From Streptomyces sp. CCM_MD2014 (GTDB lineage: Bacteria; Actinomycetota; Actinomycetes; Streptomycetales; Streptomycetaceae), in contig NZ_CP009754.1 of the NCBI RefSeq assembly GCF_000772045.1, positions 2,728,001-2,792,000 on the forward strand: a DNA stretch of 64,000 nucleotides, in the 5' to 3' direction. Positions 19,544-32,021 of the stretch are shown here, piece by piece; positions within the stretch are counted from its first letter, which is position 1; every line of letters begins with the position of its first letter. The position numbers and the translations under genes were made by a program. The notes beneath the pieces are model-generated. The model did no database searches. It was not told the origin of the DNA and worked only from the letters and a program-made list of their open reading frames with translations.

Positions 19544-19802
19544 ACGGAGCACCGGGGTGCGGGCGGAGCGGGCCTGAGCCGGACGGCCGGGCAGGCGAGC
19601 CGGCCCCGGGCGAGCGCCCACCGGGCGGCGCGGCCGCACGGTGGGCGGGGGAGGGTGAAGGAGTGGCGCGCAGGGCAGGACGAGGCGGTCCGGGCGACGC
19701 GCGAGCGACGGGGTGCCCGGACCTGGCGAGCCGCGCGGCGGGACCGCGGGCGGGAGGGCAGGGCGCCTCGGCCGACGGCGCTCGGGCGCTCAGGCGCTCA
19801 GG

Positions 19803-22031
19803 TCACTCGTCGCTCGCTGCCGCGGGCAGGGCGGCGGCGGCCCGGACCCAGCCTCGGGATCCGCGGGCGAGCAGCCAGGCGGTGGTCTCCTCCGGGGGCA
19901 TCGCGGCCGCGACCAGCCATCCCTGTACGGCGTCGCAGCGCAGGTCCCGCAGCCGCTCCCACGTCTCGTCGTCCTCCACACCCTCGGCGACGACGAGCAG
20001 ACCGAGGGAGTGGGCGAGGTCGACGGTGCAGCGCACGATCTCGGCGTCCTCGTTGTCGATGGCGAGCCGGGCCACGAACGAGCGGTCGATCTTCAGCTCG
20101 CTGACGGGGAGCCTGCGCAGGTGGACGAGGGAGGAGTAGCCGGTGCCGAAGTCGTCGAGGGACATCTTGACGCCGTGCCCGGTCAGCGCGTTGAGGGTGT
20201 CGGCCGCGCGCTGCGGGTCCTCCAGCAGGACGTGTTCCGTGATCTCGAGTTGGAGCGCTCCCGCGGGGACGCCGTGCCGGGCGAGCCGCGCGGCCACCGA
20301 GCCCGCGAAGCCGGGGGTGTGCACGTCACGCGGGGAGACGTTGACCGCGACCGGCACGAAGAGGCCCTGGGAGCGCCAGCGGGCGACCTGCCCGAGCGCC
20401 GTCTCCAGTACGTACTCGGTGAGATGGGGCATCAGCCCGGAGGACTCGGCGATGGCTATGAACTCGTCCGGCGGCACCTTGCCGCGCTCGGGGTGCACCC
20501 AGCGCACCAGGGCCTCCAGGCCCGCCACCTGTCCGTCGAAGCGGACCTTGGGCTGGTAGTGCAGCTCGACCTCGTGGGCGTCCAGGGCCCGGCGCAGGTC
20601 GCCGAGGAGGCCGAGCCGGTCCGGCGTGTTGGAGTCCCGCTTGGACTCGTAGACCTCTACGCCGGTGCGGTCCCGCTTCGCCTGGTACATCGCCACGTCC
20701 GCGCGGCGCAGCAGCCCTTCGGCGTCCAGCGCGTGGTCCGGGAAGACGGCGACGCCGGCGCTGGCCTCCAGGACCAGGGTGAGTCCGTCCAGGTCCATCG
20801 GGGAACTGAGCGCGGACACGAGACTCCGGGCGACCCGGGTCGCCGACGTGGTGGAGTCGGCGACCGGCAGTAAGACGGCGAACTCGTCACCGCCGAGCCG
20901 CGCGGCCTCCGCCCCGCGCGGCAGGGCCTGCCGCAGCCGGTCGGCCGTCTGCAGCAGCAGCCGGTCGCCTGCGAGGTGTCCGAGCGTGTCGTTGACCGAC
21001 CGGAAACGGTCGAGGTCGATCAGCATCAGGGCGGCCCGGGCGCCGATGCGTTCGGCGTCGTCCAGCGCGCTCCAGGTGCGCTCCAGGAGCCACTGCCGGT
21101 TGGGCAGGCCGGTGAGCGGGTCGCGCAGCTGCTCCTCGGCGCGGGCGCGGGCGATCCACAGCGTGGAGTCGAGGGCGATGAGCGGGATGGCGAACAGCGG
21201 CAGCAGCAGCGGCTTGGCGACGGCGACGACGCAGACCAGCGGGGCGATGCCGAGCAGGGCGACGGCGACCAGGCCCTGTCGGACCAGGGCGGTGCGGGCG
21301 GCGGTGGGCAGGCCGGGGCGCGGGGTCTGCAGGTACCACAACAGGGCGCGGGTGACGGCGAGGTAGGCGACGGCGACGAGCACCACCTTGGGCGCCGCGT
21401 ACACCCCCCAGGTGCCGGGGTCCCAGGGGTGCTCGACGGACGGTACGGAGCCGCAGACACCGAGGAGCAGCGCACCCGCCGCGATGCCGAGGATGTCCAC
21501 CGCGCCGTGCAGGACGCCCTGCCGCCAGCGGCCCCGGCGGGCTATGCCGACCAGGACGACGACGGTGAGGCTGACCATGCCGGCCGCAACCCAGCCGTAC
21601 AGCAGCAGGACGGCGAGGGTGAGGGCGGCGCCCGAGCCGGTGCCGCCCCACCAGCGGGAGCGGCCGAGCATGACCAGGTGGCCGACGACGATGCCGGACA
21701 GCACGGCCAGCGACCAGCCGACGGTGCCGGACGGGAAGAGGGCGTGGCCGTCGCTGAACGCCCGGTAGAAGCCGGCGCCCAGGACGAAGGCGGCGGTCGC
21801 GACGATCGCCGCGGGCAACGCGGGCCAGGACAGGTGCCGTTCGGCGTCCGCGTCGGCCGGGCCGTTGAGGTGTCCGGTGGTGTGGCCGGTGGCCTGCGGC
21901 ATGCGGGTGCCCGTCGTGGGAGGCGGGGCGCCGCCATCGCGTTGCCCGTGCCACCGGCTCACGTGCCACGCGCCCACCATGCGACGCAGGCGCAGCCGTG
22001 AGCCCGCGGCGGCGCTCTCGGTCGGTTCCAT
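19803..22031 (-). CDS. rmdB: Membrane GGDEF-EAL c-di-GMP phosphodiesterase, RmdB type
   Basis: A 742-residue membrane protein with about seven helices in the first 300 residues, then GGDEF (GGDEF at 380-384) and EAL (EAL at 506-508) domains. The EAL domain keeps its catalytic motifs: EALVRW, LDDFGTGYSS and ELKIDRSFV. The RxxD inhibitory site ahead of GGDEF is absent. A c-di-GMP phosphodiesterase is predicted. Assignment to RmdB rests on architecture and on its position next to ligA, as I recall for SCO5495. ATG 22031 follows gagaggga; the longer open frame upstream is not supported. Confidence 0.87.
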   Translation of the reverse strand: MEPTESAAAGSRLRLRRMVGAWHVSRWHGQRDGGAPPPTTGTRMPQATGHTTGHLNGPADADAERHLSWPALPAAIVATAAFVLGAGFYRAFSDGHALFPSGTVGWSLAVLSGIVVGHLVMLGRSRWWGGTGSGAALTLAVLLLYGWVAAGMVSLTVVVLVGIARRGRWRQGVLHGAVDILGIAAGALLLGVCGSVPSVEHPWDPGTWGVYAAPKVVLVAVAYLAVTRALLWYLQTPRPGLPTAARTALVRQGLVAVALLGIAPLVCVVAVAKPLLLPLFAIPLIALDSTLWIARARAEEQLRDPLTGLPNRQWLLERTWSALDDAERIGARAALMLIDLDRFRSVNDTLGHLAGDRLLLQTADRLRQALPRGAEAARLGGDEFAVLLPVADSTTSATRVARSLVSALSSPMDLDGLTLVLEASAGVAVFPDHALDAEGLLRRADVAMYQAKRDRTGVEVYESKRDSNTPDRLGLLGDLRRALDAHEVELHYQPKVRFDGQVAGLEALVRWVHPERGKVPPDEFIAIAESSGLMPHLTEYVLETALGQVARWRSQGLFVPVAVNVSPRDVHTPGFAGSVAARLARHGVPAGALQLEITEHVLLEDPQRAADTLNALTGHGVKMSLDDFGTGYSSLVHLRRLPVSELKIDRSFVARLAIDNEDAEIVRCTVDLAHSLGLLVVAEGVEDDETWERLRDLRCDAVQGWLVAAAMPPEETTAWLLARGSRGWVRAAAALPAAASDE

Positions 22032-22127
22032 TCCCGTCCCTCTCACAGCCGGCGGTGCCCACGCCACGCGGCCCCCGCCTCGACCACCTTCAACGGCTCC
22101 GCCTGGGAGACCCCTTCCCCTGTCACT

Positions 22128-22146
22128 CGGGGCAGGGGGTGCCCCG
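22128..22146 (-). terminator. Hairpin between ligA and rmdB
   Basis: cggggca-ggggg-tgccccg: a perfect 7-bp stem with a 5-base loop in the 255-base gap. It lies about 140 bases beyond the ligA stop and 97 bases before the rmdB start, both on the minus strand. A likely but weak ligA terminator. Confidence 0.4.
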
Positions 22147-22286
22147 ACCGCAGCTGGTACGGCGGGCGCACACCTCAACAGTAGGCCGCGGAAGGCTTCC
22201 AGGGGCACTGGTCGTCGACGGTTGCCCGAATGCCACCCGGCCACCCGTATGCATCTGATATGCGCCGATCGGGTGGCCTTCAACCG

Positions 22287-25504
<3,218 letters not shown>

Positions 25505-25534
25505 GGGGCAAGCGTACGCAGGGGTGCGGGGCTT

Positions 25535-25640
25535 GTTTTCGCCCCCGCCGCCCCTTCCCTGTCCCGTCCCCGGGGGCTGCCGCCCCCGGACTCCCGGCCT
25601 GGACGGCCTCGTCCTCAGACGCCGGACGGGCTGGACATTC
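25535..25640. repeat. Intergenic streptomycete repeat element with internal hairpin
   Basis: The block begins near cccgccgcccc, contains a hairpin (ccgggggc at 25570-25577 with its complement at 25582-25589), and ends with cctcagacgccggacgggctgg. I recall near-identical blocks (a GC hairpin, then cctcaaacgccggacgggctg) scattered between genes in many Streptomyces genomes. It lies in the gap between the SDR end and the MetE-like start. It is noncoding and most likely a REP-like element that may act as a terminator. Confidence 0.6.
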
Positions 25641-25662
25641 CACCGGCGTCTCGAGGAAGCCC

Positions 25663-26352
25663 CTACCGTCCCGGGCGCACCGTCAGGTCGTTGACCTCCG
25701 CGTCCCTCGGGAGGTCGAGGGCCATCAGGATCGTGGTGGCGACGGACTCGGGGTCGATCCACTTCGCGGGGTCGTACTCCTTGCCCTCCTGCTGGTGGAC
25801 CTTGGCCTGCATGGGGCTGGCGGTGCGGCCGGGGTAGACCGAGGTGACGCGGACGCCGTTGCCGTGCTCCTCCTGGCGCAGGGCGTCGGCCAGGGCCTTC
25901 AGGCCGTGCTTGGAGGCGCCGTACGCGGCCCAGCCGGCGTGGGCGTTGAGGCCCGAGCCGGAGTTGACGAAGAGCACGTGGCCCTGGGCGACCCGGAGCT
26001 GGGGCAGGAGCAGGCGGGTCAGCTCGGCGGGGGCGACCAGGTTGACGTTGAGCTGGTTGATCCAGGTTTTCGGGGTGAGGTCGCCGACCGCGCCAAGGTC
26101 GACGACCCCGGCGATGTGCAGCAGCGAGTCCACCCGGTCGGGCAGCGACTGGTGCGAGAGCGCCCAGGACAGCTTGGCCGGATCGGCGAGGTCGCCGACC
26201 AGGGTCTTCGCGCCGGGGAGCGCGGCGGCCAGCTCCTTCGCGCGGCCCGCGTCGCGCGCGTGGAGCACGATCTCGTCGCCGCGTTCGTGCAGGCGGCGGG
26301 CGACGGCCGCGCCGATGCCGGAGCCCGCTCCGGTGATCACATGTGTAGCCAT
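25663..26352 (-). CDS. Short-chain dehydrogenase/reductase
   Basis: A 229-residue NAD(P)-dependent oxidoreductase. Motifs: TGAGSGIG (cofactor loop), the NVN-like segment QLNVNLVAPAE, Ser in FVNSGSG, YGASK (catalytic Tyr-x-x-x-Lys) and VYPGRT. ATG 26352 was chosen; another ATG sits 9 bases upstream (26361). It follows the LOG-like gene by about 28 bases on the same strand, so the two may be one operon. The substrate is unknown. Confidence 0.87.
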   Translation of the reverse strand: MATHVITGAGSGIGAAVARRLHERGDEIVLHARDAGRAKELAAALPGAKTLVGDLADPAKLSWALSHQSLPDRVDSLLHIAGVVDLGAVGDLTPKTWINQLNVNLVAPAELTRLLLPQLRVAQGHVLFVNSGSGLNAHAGWAAYGASKHGLKALADALRQEEHGNGVRVTSVYPGRTASPMQAKVHQQEGKEYDPAKWIDPESVATTILMALDLPRDAEVNDLTVRPGR

Positions 26353-26379
26353 GCCCGCCATGCTCGCACCACCGGCGTC

Positions 26380-26919
26380 CTACTCGATGCCCTGGCTCTC
26401 CTCCAGGTAGGCGAGCGCGCCGACCGGCTCCTCGGCGAAGAAGACCAGCTCGGTGAGGGGGCGGGGCAGGAAACCCTCGTCCTCCATGCGGCGGAACTGC
26501 TCCCTGAGTCCGTCGTAGAAGCCCGCGGTGTTGAGCAGGACGACCGGCTTGTCGGTGTGCCCGTGCTTCTTCAGCTCCAGGATCTCGGTGGCCTCGTCGA
26601 GGGTGCCGGTGCCGCCCACCATGATGACCACGGCGTCGGCCTTCTCCAGCAGCAGCCGCTTGCGCTCGGCCAGGTCCTTGGCGATCACCATCTCGTCGGC
26701 GCCCTCGCGCGCCCTGGCCGCCAGGAAGTCCACCGAGACGCCGAGCAGCCGTCCGCCGGCCTCCTGCACGCCGTCGGCGACGACCTTCATCAGGCCGACG
26801 TCGGAGCCGCCCCAGACGAGGGTGTGCCCGCCCTTGCCGAGCAGTTCGGCGAACTCCTTGGCGGGGCCCGTGTAGCGCTCGTCGAGGTCGGCGGCGGAGA
26901 GGAAGACGCAGATGTTCAT
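26380..26919 (-). CDS. TIGR00730/LOG-family Rossmann-fold protein, variant motif
   Basis: A 179-residue protein related to the Lonely Guy phosphoribohydrolases, which release cytokinin bases from nucleotide monophosphates. The typical PGGxGTxxE signature is VGGTGTLDE here, so Pro is replaced by Val, and the usual GGGxxGLMG reads WGGSDVGLMK. The Arg-Lys pair in ERKRLLL is present. The glutamate of the motif is kept, so activity is possible. Start: ATG 26919; a GTG 9 bases earlier is equally in frame. It is divergent from the DUF427 gene. Confidence 0.8.
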   Translation of the reverse strand: MNICVFLSAADLDERYTGPAKEFAELLGKGGHTLVWGGSDVGLMKVVADGVQEAGGRLLGVSVDFLAARAREGADEMVIAKDLAERKRLLLEKADAVVIMVGGTGTLDEATEILELKKHGHTDKPVVLLNTAGFYDGLREQFRRMEDEGFLPRPLTELVFFAEEPVGALAYLEESQGIE

Positions 26920-27014
26920 GGCGTCCACCGTACGGCCCGGTCCGGAGGGGAAGAACCCGGCCTACGGGGACGCTGTAGTACGTGACGCAGACCACTGCCA
27001 CCAGGAGGACGACC

Positions 27015-27347
27015 GTGACCAAGGGACTCAAGGGACACGTCATCACCGTCGAGCCGAGCGACCGGCACGTGCGCGTGGTGCACGACGGGCAGGTGCTGGC
27101 GGAGAGCGACGGGGCGCTGGTGCTGCACGAGACGGGCTGTCCCGACCGGTACTACATCCCGCCCCAGGACGTGCACCTCGACCTCCTGACCCCGTCCGAC
27201 ACGCACACCCACTGCCCCTTCAAGGGCGACGCCTCCTACTGGTCGCTGCCGGACGCGGCGGACCTGGTCTGGGCGTACCCGGACCCGAAGCCGGAGGTGG
27301 CGGAGATCAAGGACCACCTCTGTTTCTACGACGTCGAGGTGTCCTGA
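27015..27347 (+). CDS. DUF427 family protein
   Basis: A 110-residue cytosolic beta-rich protein. The GTG start at 27015 follows a near-perfect aggagg ribosome site. The family features are ITVEPSDRHVRVV, ETGCPDRYYIPPQDV, HTHCPFKGDASYWSL and ENHLCFY-like DHLCFYDVEV. The biochemical role of DUF427 proteins is unclear. It shares a short promoter region with the LOG-like gene. Confidence 0.88.
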   Translation: MTKGLKGHVITVEPSDRHVRVVHDGQVLAESDGALVLHETGCPDRYYIPPQDVHLDLLTPSDTHTHCPFKGDASYWSLPDAADLVWAYPDPKPEVAEIKDHLCFYDVEVS

Positions 27348-27384
27348 GCGATGAATCCGGTGCCGTAGGGCAGTCTGCACAGGC

Positions 27385-28164
27385 ATGGAGATGACGACTG
27401 TTTCGCGTGACGGCGCCCGCATCGCCTACGAGCGCTCCGGGCGGGGCCCGGCGGTCGTGCTCGTCAGCGGCGCCATGTCGACCGGTGCGACGACGGCGCC
27501 GCTGGCCGCCGAGCTGTCGGACCGTTTCGACGTCGTCGTGTACGACCGCCGGGGGCGCGGTGAGAGCGGTGACACCGCGCCCTACGCGGTCGAGCGCGAG
27601 ATCGAGGACCTGGCCGCGCTGGTCGAGGCGGTGGGCGGCGAGGCCTCGCTGTACGGCATGTCGTCGGGCGGCGCGCTGGTGCTGCGGGCGGCGGCGAGCG
27701 GTCTGCCGGTGCGCCGGGCCGCCGTGTACGAGGTGCCGTACGCCATGGACGACGAGGCCGTGCGGGCCGCGGCCGAGTACACCGAGCGGCTGACCGAGGC
27801 GCTGGGGCAGGGTCGGCACGGGGACGCCGTCGAGCTGTTCCTGCGCCACACCGGACTGGGCGAGGACATGATCCGGGGCGCCCGGCAGTCCCCCATGTGG
27901 GCGGGGATGGAGTCGGTGGCGCCGAGTCTGGCGTACGACGACGCCGTGCTGGGCGACGGCCGGGTGCCCCGCTCCGAGATCGCCGCGATCACCGCGCCGC
28001 TGCTGGTCCTCGCGGGCGGTGCGAGCGACGCGTGGTGGCACGAGGCCGCCCGCGCGGTCGCGGACGCCGCCCCGGAGGGCACCTACGGCACGGTGGACCG
28101 GCAGACCCACATGGTGGAGCCGGGCGTACTGGCGCCGGTGCTGGCGGAGTTCCTCGCCGGATGA
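27385..28164 (+). CDS. Alpha/beta hydrolase
   Basis: A 259-residue esterase/hydrolase-type fold. The nucleophile elbow is GMSSGG (Ser), the acid lies in the LLVLAGGASDAWW strand region, and the catalytic His is in DRQTHMVEP. VVVYDRRGRGESGD is the typical strand and loop before the elbow. It lies 37 bases after the DUF427 stop. It could be an esterase, epoxide hydrolase or haloperoxidase-like enzyme. It ends convergent with mnmA. Confidence 0.87.
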   Translation: MEMTTVSRDGARIAYERSGRGPAVVLVSGAMSTGATTAPLAAELSDRFDVVVYDRRGRGESGDTAPYAVEREIEDLAALVEAVGGEASLYGMSSGGALVLRAAASGLPVRRAAVYEVPYAMDDEAVRAAAEYTERLTEALGQGRHGDAVELFLRHTGLGEDMIRGARQSPMWAGMESVAPSLAYDDAVLGDGRVPRSEIAAITAPLLVLAGGASDAWWHEAARAVADAAPEGTYGTVDRQTHMVEPGVLAPVLAEFLAG

Positions 28165-28201
28165 GCCGGAGCCGTCGTACGCCCCGGCGTCGGCTCGGGG
28201 C

Positions 28202-29332
28202 TCAGGCGGCGCCGGCCGTCGCGCGCTTCGTGGACGCGATCGTCGCCGAACCCACCACGCGCGTGCCGTCGTACAGCACGATGGCCTGGCCGGGGGCCAC
28301 ACCCCGCACCGGCTCGGTGAAGGTCACCTCCAGGGTGCCGTCGACCAGTTCGGCCCGTACCTCGGTCTCGCCGCCGTGGGCGCGGAGCTGGGCGGTGTAG
28401 GTGCCGGGGCCGGTGGGGGCGGTGCCGCACCAGCGGGGCTTGACGGCGCTGAGGGCGTCGACGTCGAGGGCCTCGGCCGGGCCGACCGTCACGGTGTTGT
28501 CCACCGGGGAGATGTCCAGGACGTAGCGGGGCTTGCCGTCGGGGGCCGGGGTGCCGATGCGCAGGCCCTTGCGCTGGCCGATGGTGTAGCCGTAGGCGCC
28601 CTCGTGGGTGCCGAGCCGGTTGCCCGCCTCGTCGACGATGTCGCCCTCGGCCTTGCCGAGGCGCTTGGCGAGGAAGCCCTGGGTGTCGCCGTCGGCGATG
28701 AAGCAGATGTCGTGCGAGTCGGGCTTCTTGGCGACCGCGAGGCCCCTGCGCTCGGCCTCCGCGCGGATCTCGTCCTTGGTGGTGACCGTGTCGCCGAGCG
28801 GGAACATCGCGTGGGCGAGCTGCCGGTCGTCGAGGACGCCGAGGACGTAGCTCTGGTCCTTGGCCATGTCGGAGGCGCGGTGCAGCTCGCGGGTGCCGTC
28901 CTCGCGCAGGATCACCTGGGCGTAGTGACCGGTGCAGACGGCGTCGAAGCCGAGCGCGAGGGCCTTGTCGAGGAGGGCCGCGAACTTGATCTTCTCGTTG
29001 CAGCGCAGGCACGGGTTGGGGGTGCGGCCGGCCTCGTACTCGGCGACGAAGTCCTCGACCACGTCCTCGCGGAAGCGGTCGGCGAGGTCCCACACGTAGA
29101 AGGGGATGCCGATAACGTCCGCGGCGCGACGGGCGTCCCGTGAGTCCTCGATGGTGCAACAGCCCCGGGCGCCCGTGCGGAAGGACTGCGGGTTCGCGGA
29201 GAGCGCCAGGTGGACGCCGGTCACGTCGTGCCCCGCCTCGGCCGCGCGGGCGGCGGCGACGGCGGAGTCGACCCCGCCCGACATGGCGGCGAGGACGCGG
29301 AGGGGACGGGTGCGCTGCGGAGTGTCAGTCAT
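28202..29332 (-). CDS. mnmA: tRNA-specific 2-thiouridylase
   Basis: A 376-residue enzyme that adds sulfur to the wobble uridine (U34) of tRNA for Lys, Glu and Gln. PP-loop: [14 protein letters not shown]. Catalytic cysteines are in [12 protein letters not shown] and SHDICFI. The C-terminal barrel begins [11 protein letters not shown]. Sulfur would come from a cysteine desulfurase; one is encoded 0.8 kb away on the same strand. ATG 29332. It is divergent from the amidase at 29393. Confidence 0.96.
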   Translation of the reverse strand: MTDTPQRTRPLRVLAAMSGGVDSAVAAARAAEAGHDVTGVHLALSANPQSFRTGARGCCTIEDSRDARRAADVIGIPFYVWDLADRFREDVVEDFVAEYEAGRTPNPCLRCNEKIKFAALLDKALALGFDAVCTGHYAQVILREDGTRELHRASDMAKDQSYVLGVLDDRQLAHAMFPLGDTVTTKDEIRAEAERRGLAVAKKPDSHDICFIADGDTQGFLAKRLGKAEGDIVDEAGNRLGTHEGAYGYTIGQRKGLRIGTPAPDGKPRYVLDISPVDNTVTVGPAEALDVDALSAVKPRWCGTAPTGPGTYTAQLRAHGGETEVRAELVDGTLEVTFTEPVRGVAPGQAIVLYDGTRVVGSATIASTKRATAGAA

Positions 29333-29392
29333 AGCCCCTCCAGAGTACGGGGAGGCGGGAACCGGAGCGCGCGAGTATGCGTTGAAGATCGT

Positions 29393-30106
29393 ATGGGGGC
29401 GAAGCAGGGATCCGCGGGCGGGTCCGCGAGCGGCGGGTCCGGGGACGGCGACCGGCGCATCGGGCGGCGGGCGCTGATCGTCGGCGGTGCGGCTGCGGCC
29501 GTGGGCACCGGTGTGCTGGCCCGCGACGAGCTGTCGCGCCTGTGGTGGCGGATGCCCGGCGTCGAGCGGCCCCGTGAGCAGGGCGCCGTCGACTACGCGG
29601 GCGCCCGCTGGGTGGCGGCGTCCGAGGCGAACTGGCGGCGGGCGGACCGCCCGGACGACTTCGGCATCGACATGGTGATCGTCCACGTCACCCAGGGCAG
29701 CTTCGACAGCGCCGTGCGCGCCTTCCAGGACCCGGGGCACAAGGCGGCCGCGCACTACGTCGTGGGGCAGGACGGCCGGATCACCCAGATGATCCGCGAG
29801 CTGGACGTAGCGTACCACGCGGGAAACCGCGACTACAACGAACGCAGTGTCGGCATCGAGCACGAGGGTTTCGTGGACCGCCCGCAGGACTTCACGGACG
29901 CGATGTACGCCGCCTCCGCGCGGCTGACGGCGGGCATCTGCGCGCGGTACGACATACCAGTGGACCGCGAGCACGTCCTCGGCCACGTCGAGGTGCCGGG
30001 CACCGACCACACCGACCCGGGACCGCACTGGGACTGGGACCGGTACCTGAAGCTGGTGCGGCGGGCGGCCACGAGCGGCCCGTCGAAGCCGCCGACAAAG
30101 GCCTGA
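29393..30106 (+). CDS. N-acetylmuramoyl-L-alanine amidase (amidase_2), Tat-like signal
   Basis: A 237-residue exported zinc amidase that cleaves the bond between MurNAc and L-Ala in peptidoglycan. The N-terminus has a twin-arginine-like region ([19 protein letters not shown]), then WWR, then an amidase_2 domain. Zinc-ligand and catalytic residues are visible in [21 protein letters not shown] and [20 protein letters not shown] 29393. The Tat assignment is an inference from the twin Arg. Its end converges with the cysteine desulfurase. Confidence 0.87.
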   Translation: MGAKQGSAGGSASGGSGDGDRRIGRRALIVGGAAAAVGTGVLARDELSRLWWRMPGVERPREQGAVDYAGARWVAASEANWRRADRPDDFGIDMVIVHVTQGSFDSAVRAFQDPGHKAAAHYVVGQDGRITQMIRELDVAYHAGNRDYNERSVGIEHEGFVDRPQDFTDAMYAASARLTAGICARYDIPVDREHVLGHVEVPGTDHTDPGPHWDWDRYLKLVRRAATSGPSKPPTKA

Positions 30107-30134
30107 GCCCCGACGCCGGCACTCGCGGCGGCGC

Positions 30135-31304
30135 CTACGACAGCCCGGCCGCCCTGGCGCGTTCCACCGCGGGGCCGATCGCCTTGGCGAGTGCCTCCAC
30201 GTCGGCCTCGGTCGAGGTGTGGCCGAGTGAGAAGCGCAGGGTGCCGCGGGCCAGGTCGGGGTCGGTCCCGGTGGCCAGCAGGACGTGGCTGGGCTGGGCG
30301 ACGCCCGCGGTGCAGGCGGAGCCGGTGGAGCACTCGATGCCCTGGGCGTCCAGCAGGAGGAGGAGGGAGTCGCCCTCGCAGCCCGGGAAGGTGAAGTGGG
30401 CGTTGGCCGGCAGGCGGCCCCCGGGTGTCGGGTCGCCGCCGAGGATGGCGTCCGGCACGGCCGCACGGACCGCCTCGACCAGGTCGTCGCGCAGGGCGCC
30501 GATCTCCCGGGCGAACCACTCGCGCTGCTCGGCGGCGAGACGGCCGGCGACGGCGAAGGAGGCGACGGCGGGGACGTCGAGGGTGCCGGAGCGCACGTGG
30601 CGTTCCTGCCCGCCGCCGTGCAGGACGGGCACCGGGGCGTACTCCCGGCCGAGCAGGAGCGCGCCGATGCCGTAGGGGCCGCCGATCTTGTGGCCGGACA
30701 CGGTCATCGCGGCGAGCCCGGAGGCGGCGAAGTCGACCGGCAGCTGGCCGAAGGCCTGGACCGCGTCGGCGTGCAGCGGCACGTCGAACTCGGCGGCCAC
30801 GTCGGCCAGTTCGCGGACCGGCATGATCGTGCCGATCTCGTTGTTGGCCCACATGACGGTGGCGAGGGCGACGTCGCCGGGATCGCGGGCGATGGCCTCG
30901 CGCAGCGTCTCGGGGCGGACGCGGCCGTACGCGTCGACCGGCAGGTATTCGACGGTCGCCCCCTCGTGTTCGCCGAGCCAGTGGACGGCGTCCAGGACGG
31001 CGTGGTGCTCGACGGGGCTGGCCAGGACCCGGGTGCGGGCCGGGTCGGCGTCGCGGCGGGCCCAGTACAGGCCTTTGACGGCGAGGTTGTCGGCCTCGGT
31101 GCCGCCGGAGGTGAGGACCACTTCGCTGGGGCGGGCGCCGAGCGCCTCGGCGAGGGTCTCGCGGGCCTCCTCCACGGTGCGCCGCGCCCGGCGGCCGGAC
31201 GCGTGGAGGGAGGAGGCGTTGCCGGTGACGCTCAGGTGCGCGGTGAGTGCCTCGACTGCCTCGGGAAGCATCGGGGTCGTCGCGGCGTGGTCGAGGTAAG
31301 CCAT
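30135..31304 (-). CDS. Cysteine desulfurase (NifS/IscS-like)
   Basis: A 389-residue PLP enzyme that takes sulfur from cysteine as a persulfide and passes it to tRNA thiolation or Fe-S assembly. Features: YLDHAATTP at the N-terminus, VEHHAVLD, the PLP-binding Lys in [11 protein letters not shown], and the catalytic Cys loop [14 protein letters not shown] 31304. It is near mnmA (both minus strand), which fits a role as its sulfur donor, although they are separated by the amidase on the other strand. Confidence 0.94.
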   Translation of the reverse strand: MAYLDHAATTPMLPEAVEALTAHLSVTGNASSLHASGRRARRTVEEARETLAEALGARPSEVVLTSGGTEADNLAVKGLYWARRDADPARTRVLASPVEHHAVLDAVHWLGEHEGATVEYLPVDAYGRVRPETLREAIARDPGDVALATVMWANNEIGTIMPVRELADVAAEFDVPLHADAVQAFGQLPVDFAASGLAAMTVSGHKIGGPYGIGALLLGREYAPVPVLHGGGQERHVRSGTLDVPAVASFAVAGRLAAEQREWFAREIGALRDDLVEAVRAAVPDAILGGDPTPGGRLPANAHFTFPGCEGDSLLLLLDAQGIECSTGSACTAGVAQPSHVLLATGTDPDLARGTLRFSLGHTSTEADVEALAKAIGPAVERARAAGLS

Positions 31305-31320
31305 GGTGCGGCCGATTCTA

Positions 31321-31338
31321 CGGGGCGGTTCCGCCCCG
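31321..31338 (-). terminator. GC hairpin between the DUF4190 gene and the desulfurase
   Basis: cggggcgg-tt-ccgccccg: an 8-bp perfect inverted repeat just upstream of the desulfurase start and after the DUF4190 gene. It could be a terminator for the latter. Confidence 0.45.
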
Positions 31339-31394
31339 CCCGGGACCAAGGTTGGCCTCGTCGCGCAGCGGCCCCGGAAGGGCGGTGCGGCGGC

Positions 31395-31688
31395 TCACAG
31401 GCTCCAGGACATCGTGTTGTCCGCGGACATGAACGCCACTAGGACCAGCAGGTCGGCGACGCCCAGGCCGAGACCGAGGAGGGCCCGGCCTCGGCGGGCG
31501 GTGCCGCGCCACAGGGCGATGCTCGCGAGGGCGATGGCGATCGGGCCCAGGAAGACGTTGAGCACGAGCAGGCCGAGGAGGCCGAGGACGAAGGAGGCGA
31601 CGGCCATGCCGTCGGTGTCGTGGATGCCGGTGCGACGGGTGGTGCGGGGGCCTTCGGTGGTGCGGTCGGCCGGTGCGGTGAGCTGCAT
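31395..31688 (-). CDS. DUF4190-like small membrane protein
   Basis: A 97-residue protein with a hydrophilic N-terminus and two membrane helices (MAVASFVLGLLGLLVLNVFLG, ALLGLGLGVADLLVLVAFM), the DUF4190 pattern. ATG 31688 follows gggagaa. Its leader contains a 15-base-period duplication. A second tiny membrane gene (31738-31905) lies directly upstream on the same strand; together they face the TetR gene at 32041. Function unknown. Confidence 0.8.
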   Translation of the reverse strand: MQLTAPADRTTEGPRTTRRTGIHDTDGMAVASFVLGLLGLLVLNVFLGPIAIALASIALWRGTARRGRALLGLGLGVADLLVLVAFMSADNTMSWSL

Positions 31689-31701
31689 GGTGTTCTCCCT
31701 G

Positions 31702-31730
31702 CCGTGCGTCGGTGGACCGTGCGTCGGTGG
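31702..31730. repeat. Tandem 14-bp repeat in the DUF4190 leader
   Basis: ccgtgcgtcggtgg at 31702-31715 is repeated exactly at 31717-31730, with one base between and a partial third copy after. Likely a local slippage duplication. Confidence 0.6.
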
Positions 31731-31737
31731 TGGTGCG

Positions 31738-31905
31738 TCAGTGGGCGGAGGTGCTCCGTCGGCGGCCGTGCCGCTCGCGGAGGGCGAAGATGCCGAGCCA
31801 GACGGCGATCACCAGGCCGGCCGCGACCGAGAAGGCGAGCGGGGCGTGGGCGACGGTGCCCATGACCAGCCCGAGGATCAGGAGTGCGACGACGAGAAAC
31901 AGCAT
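31738..31905 (-). CDS. 55-residue two-helix membrane protein
   Basis: A short open frame (ATG 31905, gggggac upstream) coding for MLFLVVALLILGLVMGTVAH, then a second hydrophobic stretch (FSVAAGLVIAVWLGIFAL) and a basic tail (RERHGRRRS). Two membrane helices are clear, and codon GC bias matches coding sequence. It lies just upstream of the DUF4190 gene and just downstream of the TetR operators, so it is a good candidate for the repressed gene. No function was recognised. Confidence 0.72.
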   Translation of the reverse strand: MLFLVVALLILGLVMGTVAHAPLAFSVAAGLVIAVWLGIFALRERHGRRRSTSAH

Positions 31906-31947
31906 GGAACGGGTCCCCCAGACTTCCGGACTTCCTTCCGGACTTCG

Positions 31948-31975
31948 GTGAACGGTTGTAGTTACAGTTGTTCAC
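31948..31975. promoter_or_regulatory. 28-bp imperfect palindrome, likely TetR operator 1
   Basis: gtgaac at 31948-31953 and gttcac at 31970-31975 share the same centre as the inner tgta-gt-taca (31957-31966); 10 of 14 half-site positions match. It lies in the 135-base divergent region ahead of the small membrane gene. Confidence 0.68.
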
Positions 31976-32021
31976 TGACTTCTCAGTCTAGCGCGCCGTC
32001 CGGCTTTTCAATTCCGGAGAA

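Noticed and set aside
19544..19802. Gene in the gap between tetR and rmdB
   Set aside because: Only Arg/Gly/Ala-rich open frames with no ribosome site or family; likely noncoding.
22122..22136. BldD box ahead of rmdB
   Set aside because: Three mismatches at fixed positions and overlap with a hairpin; chance match is likely.
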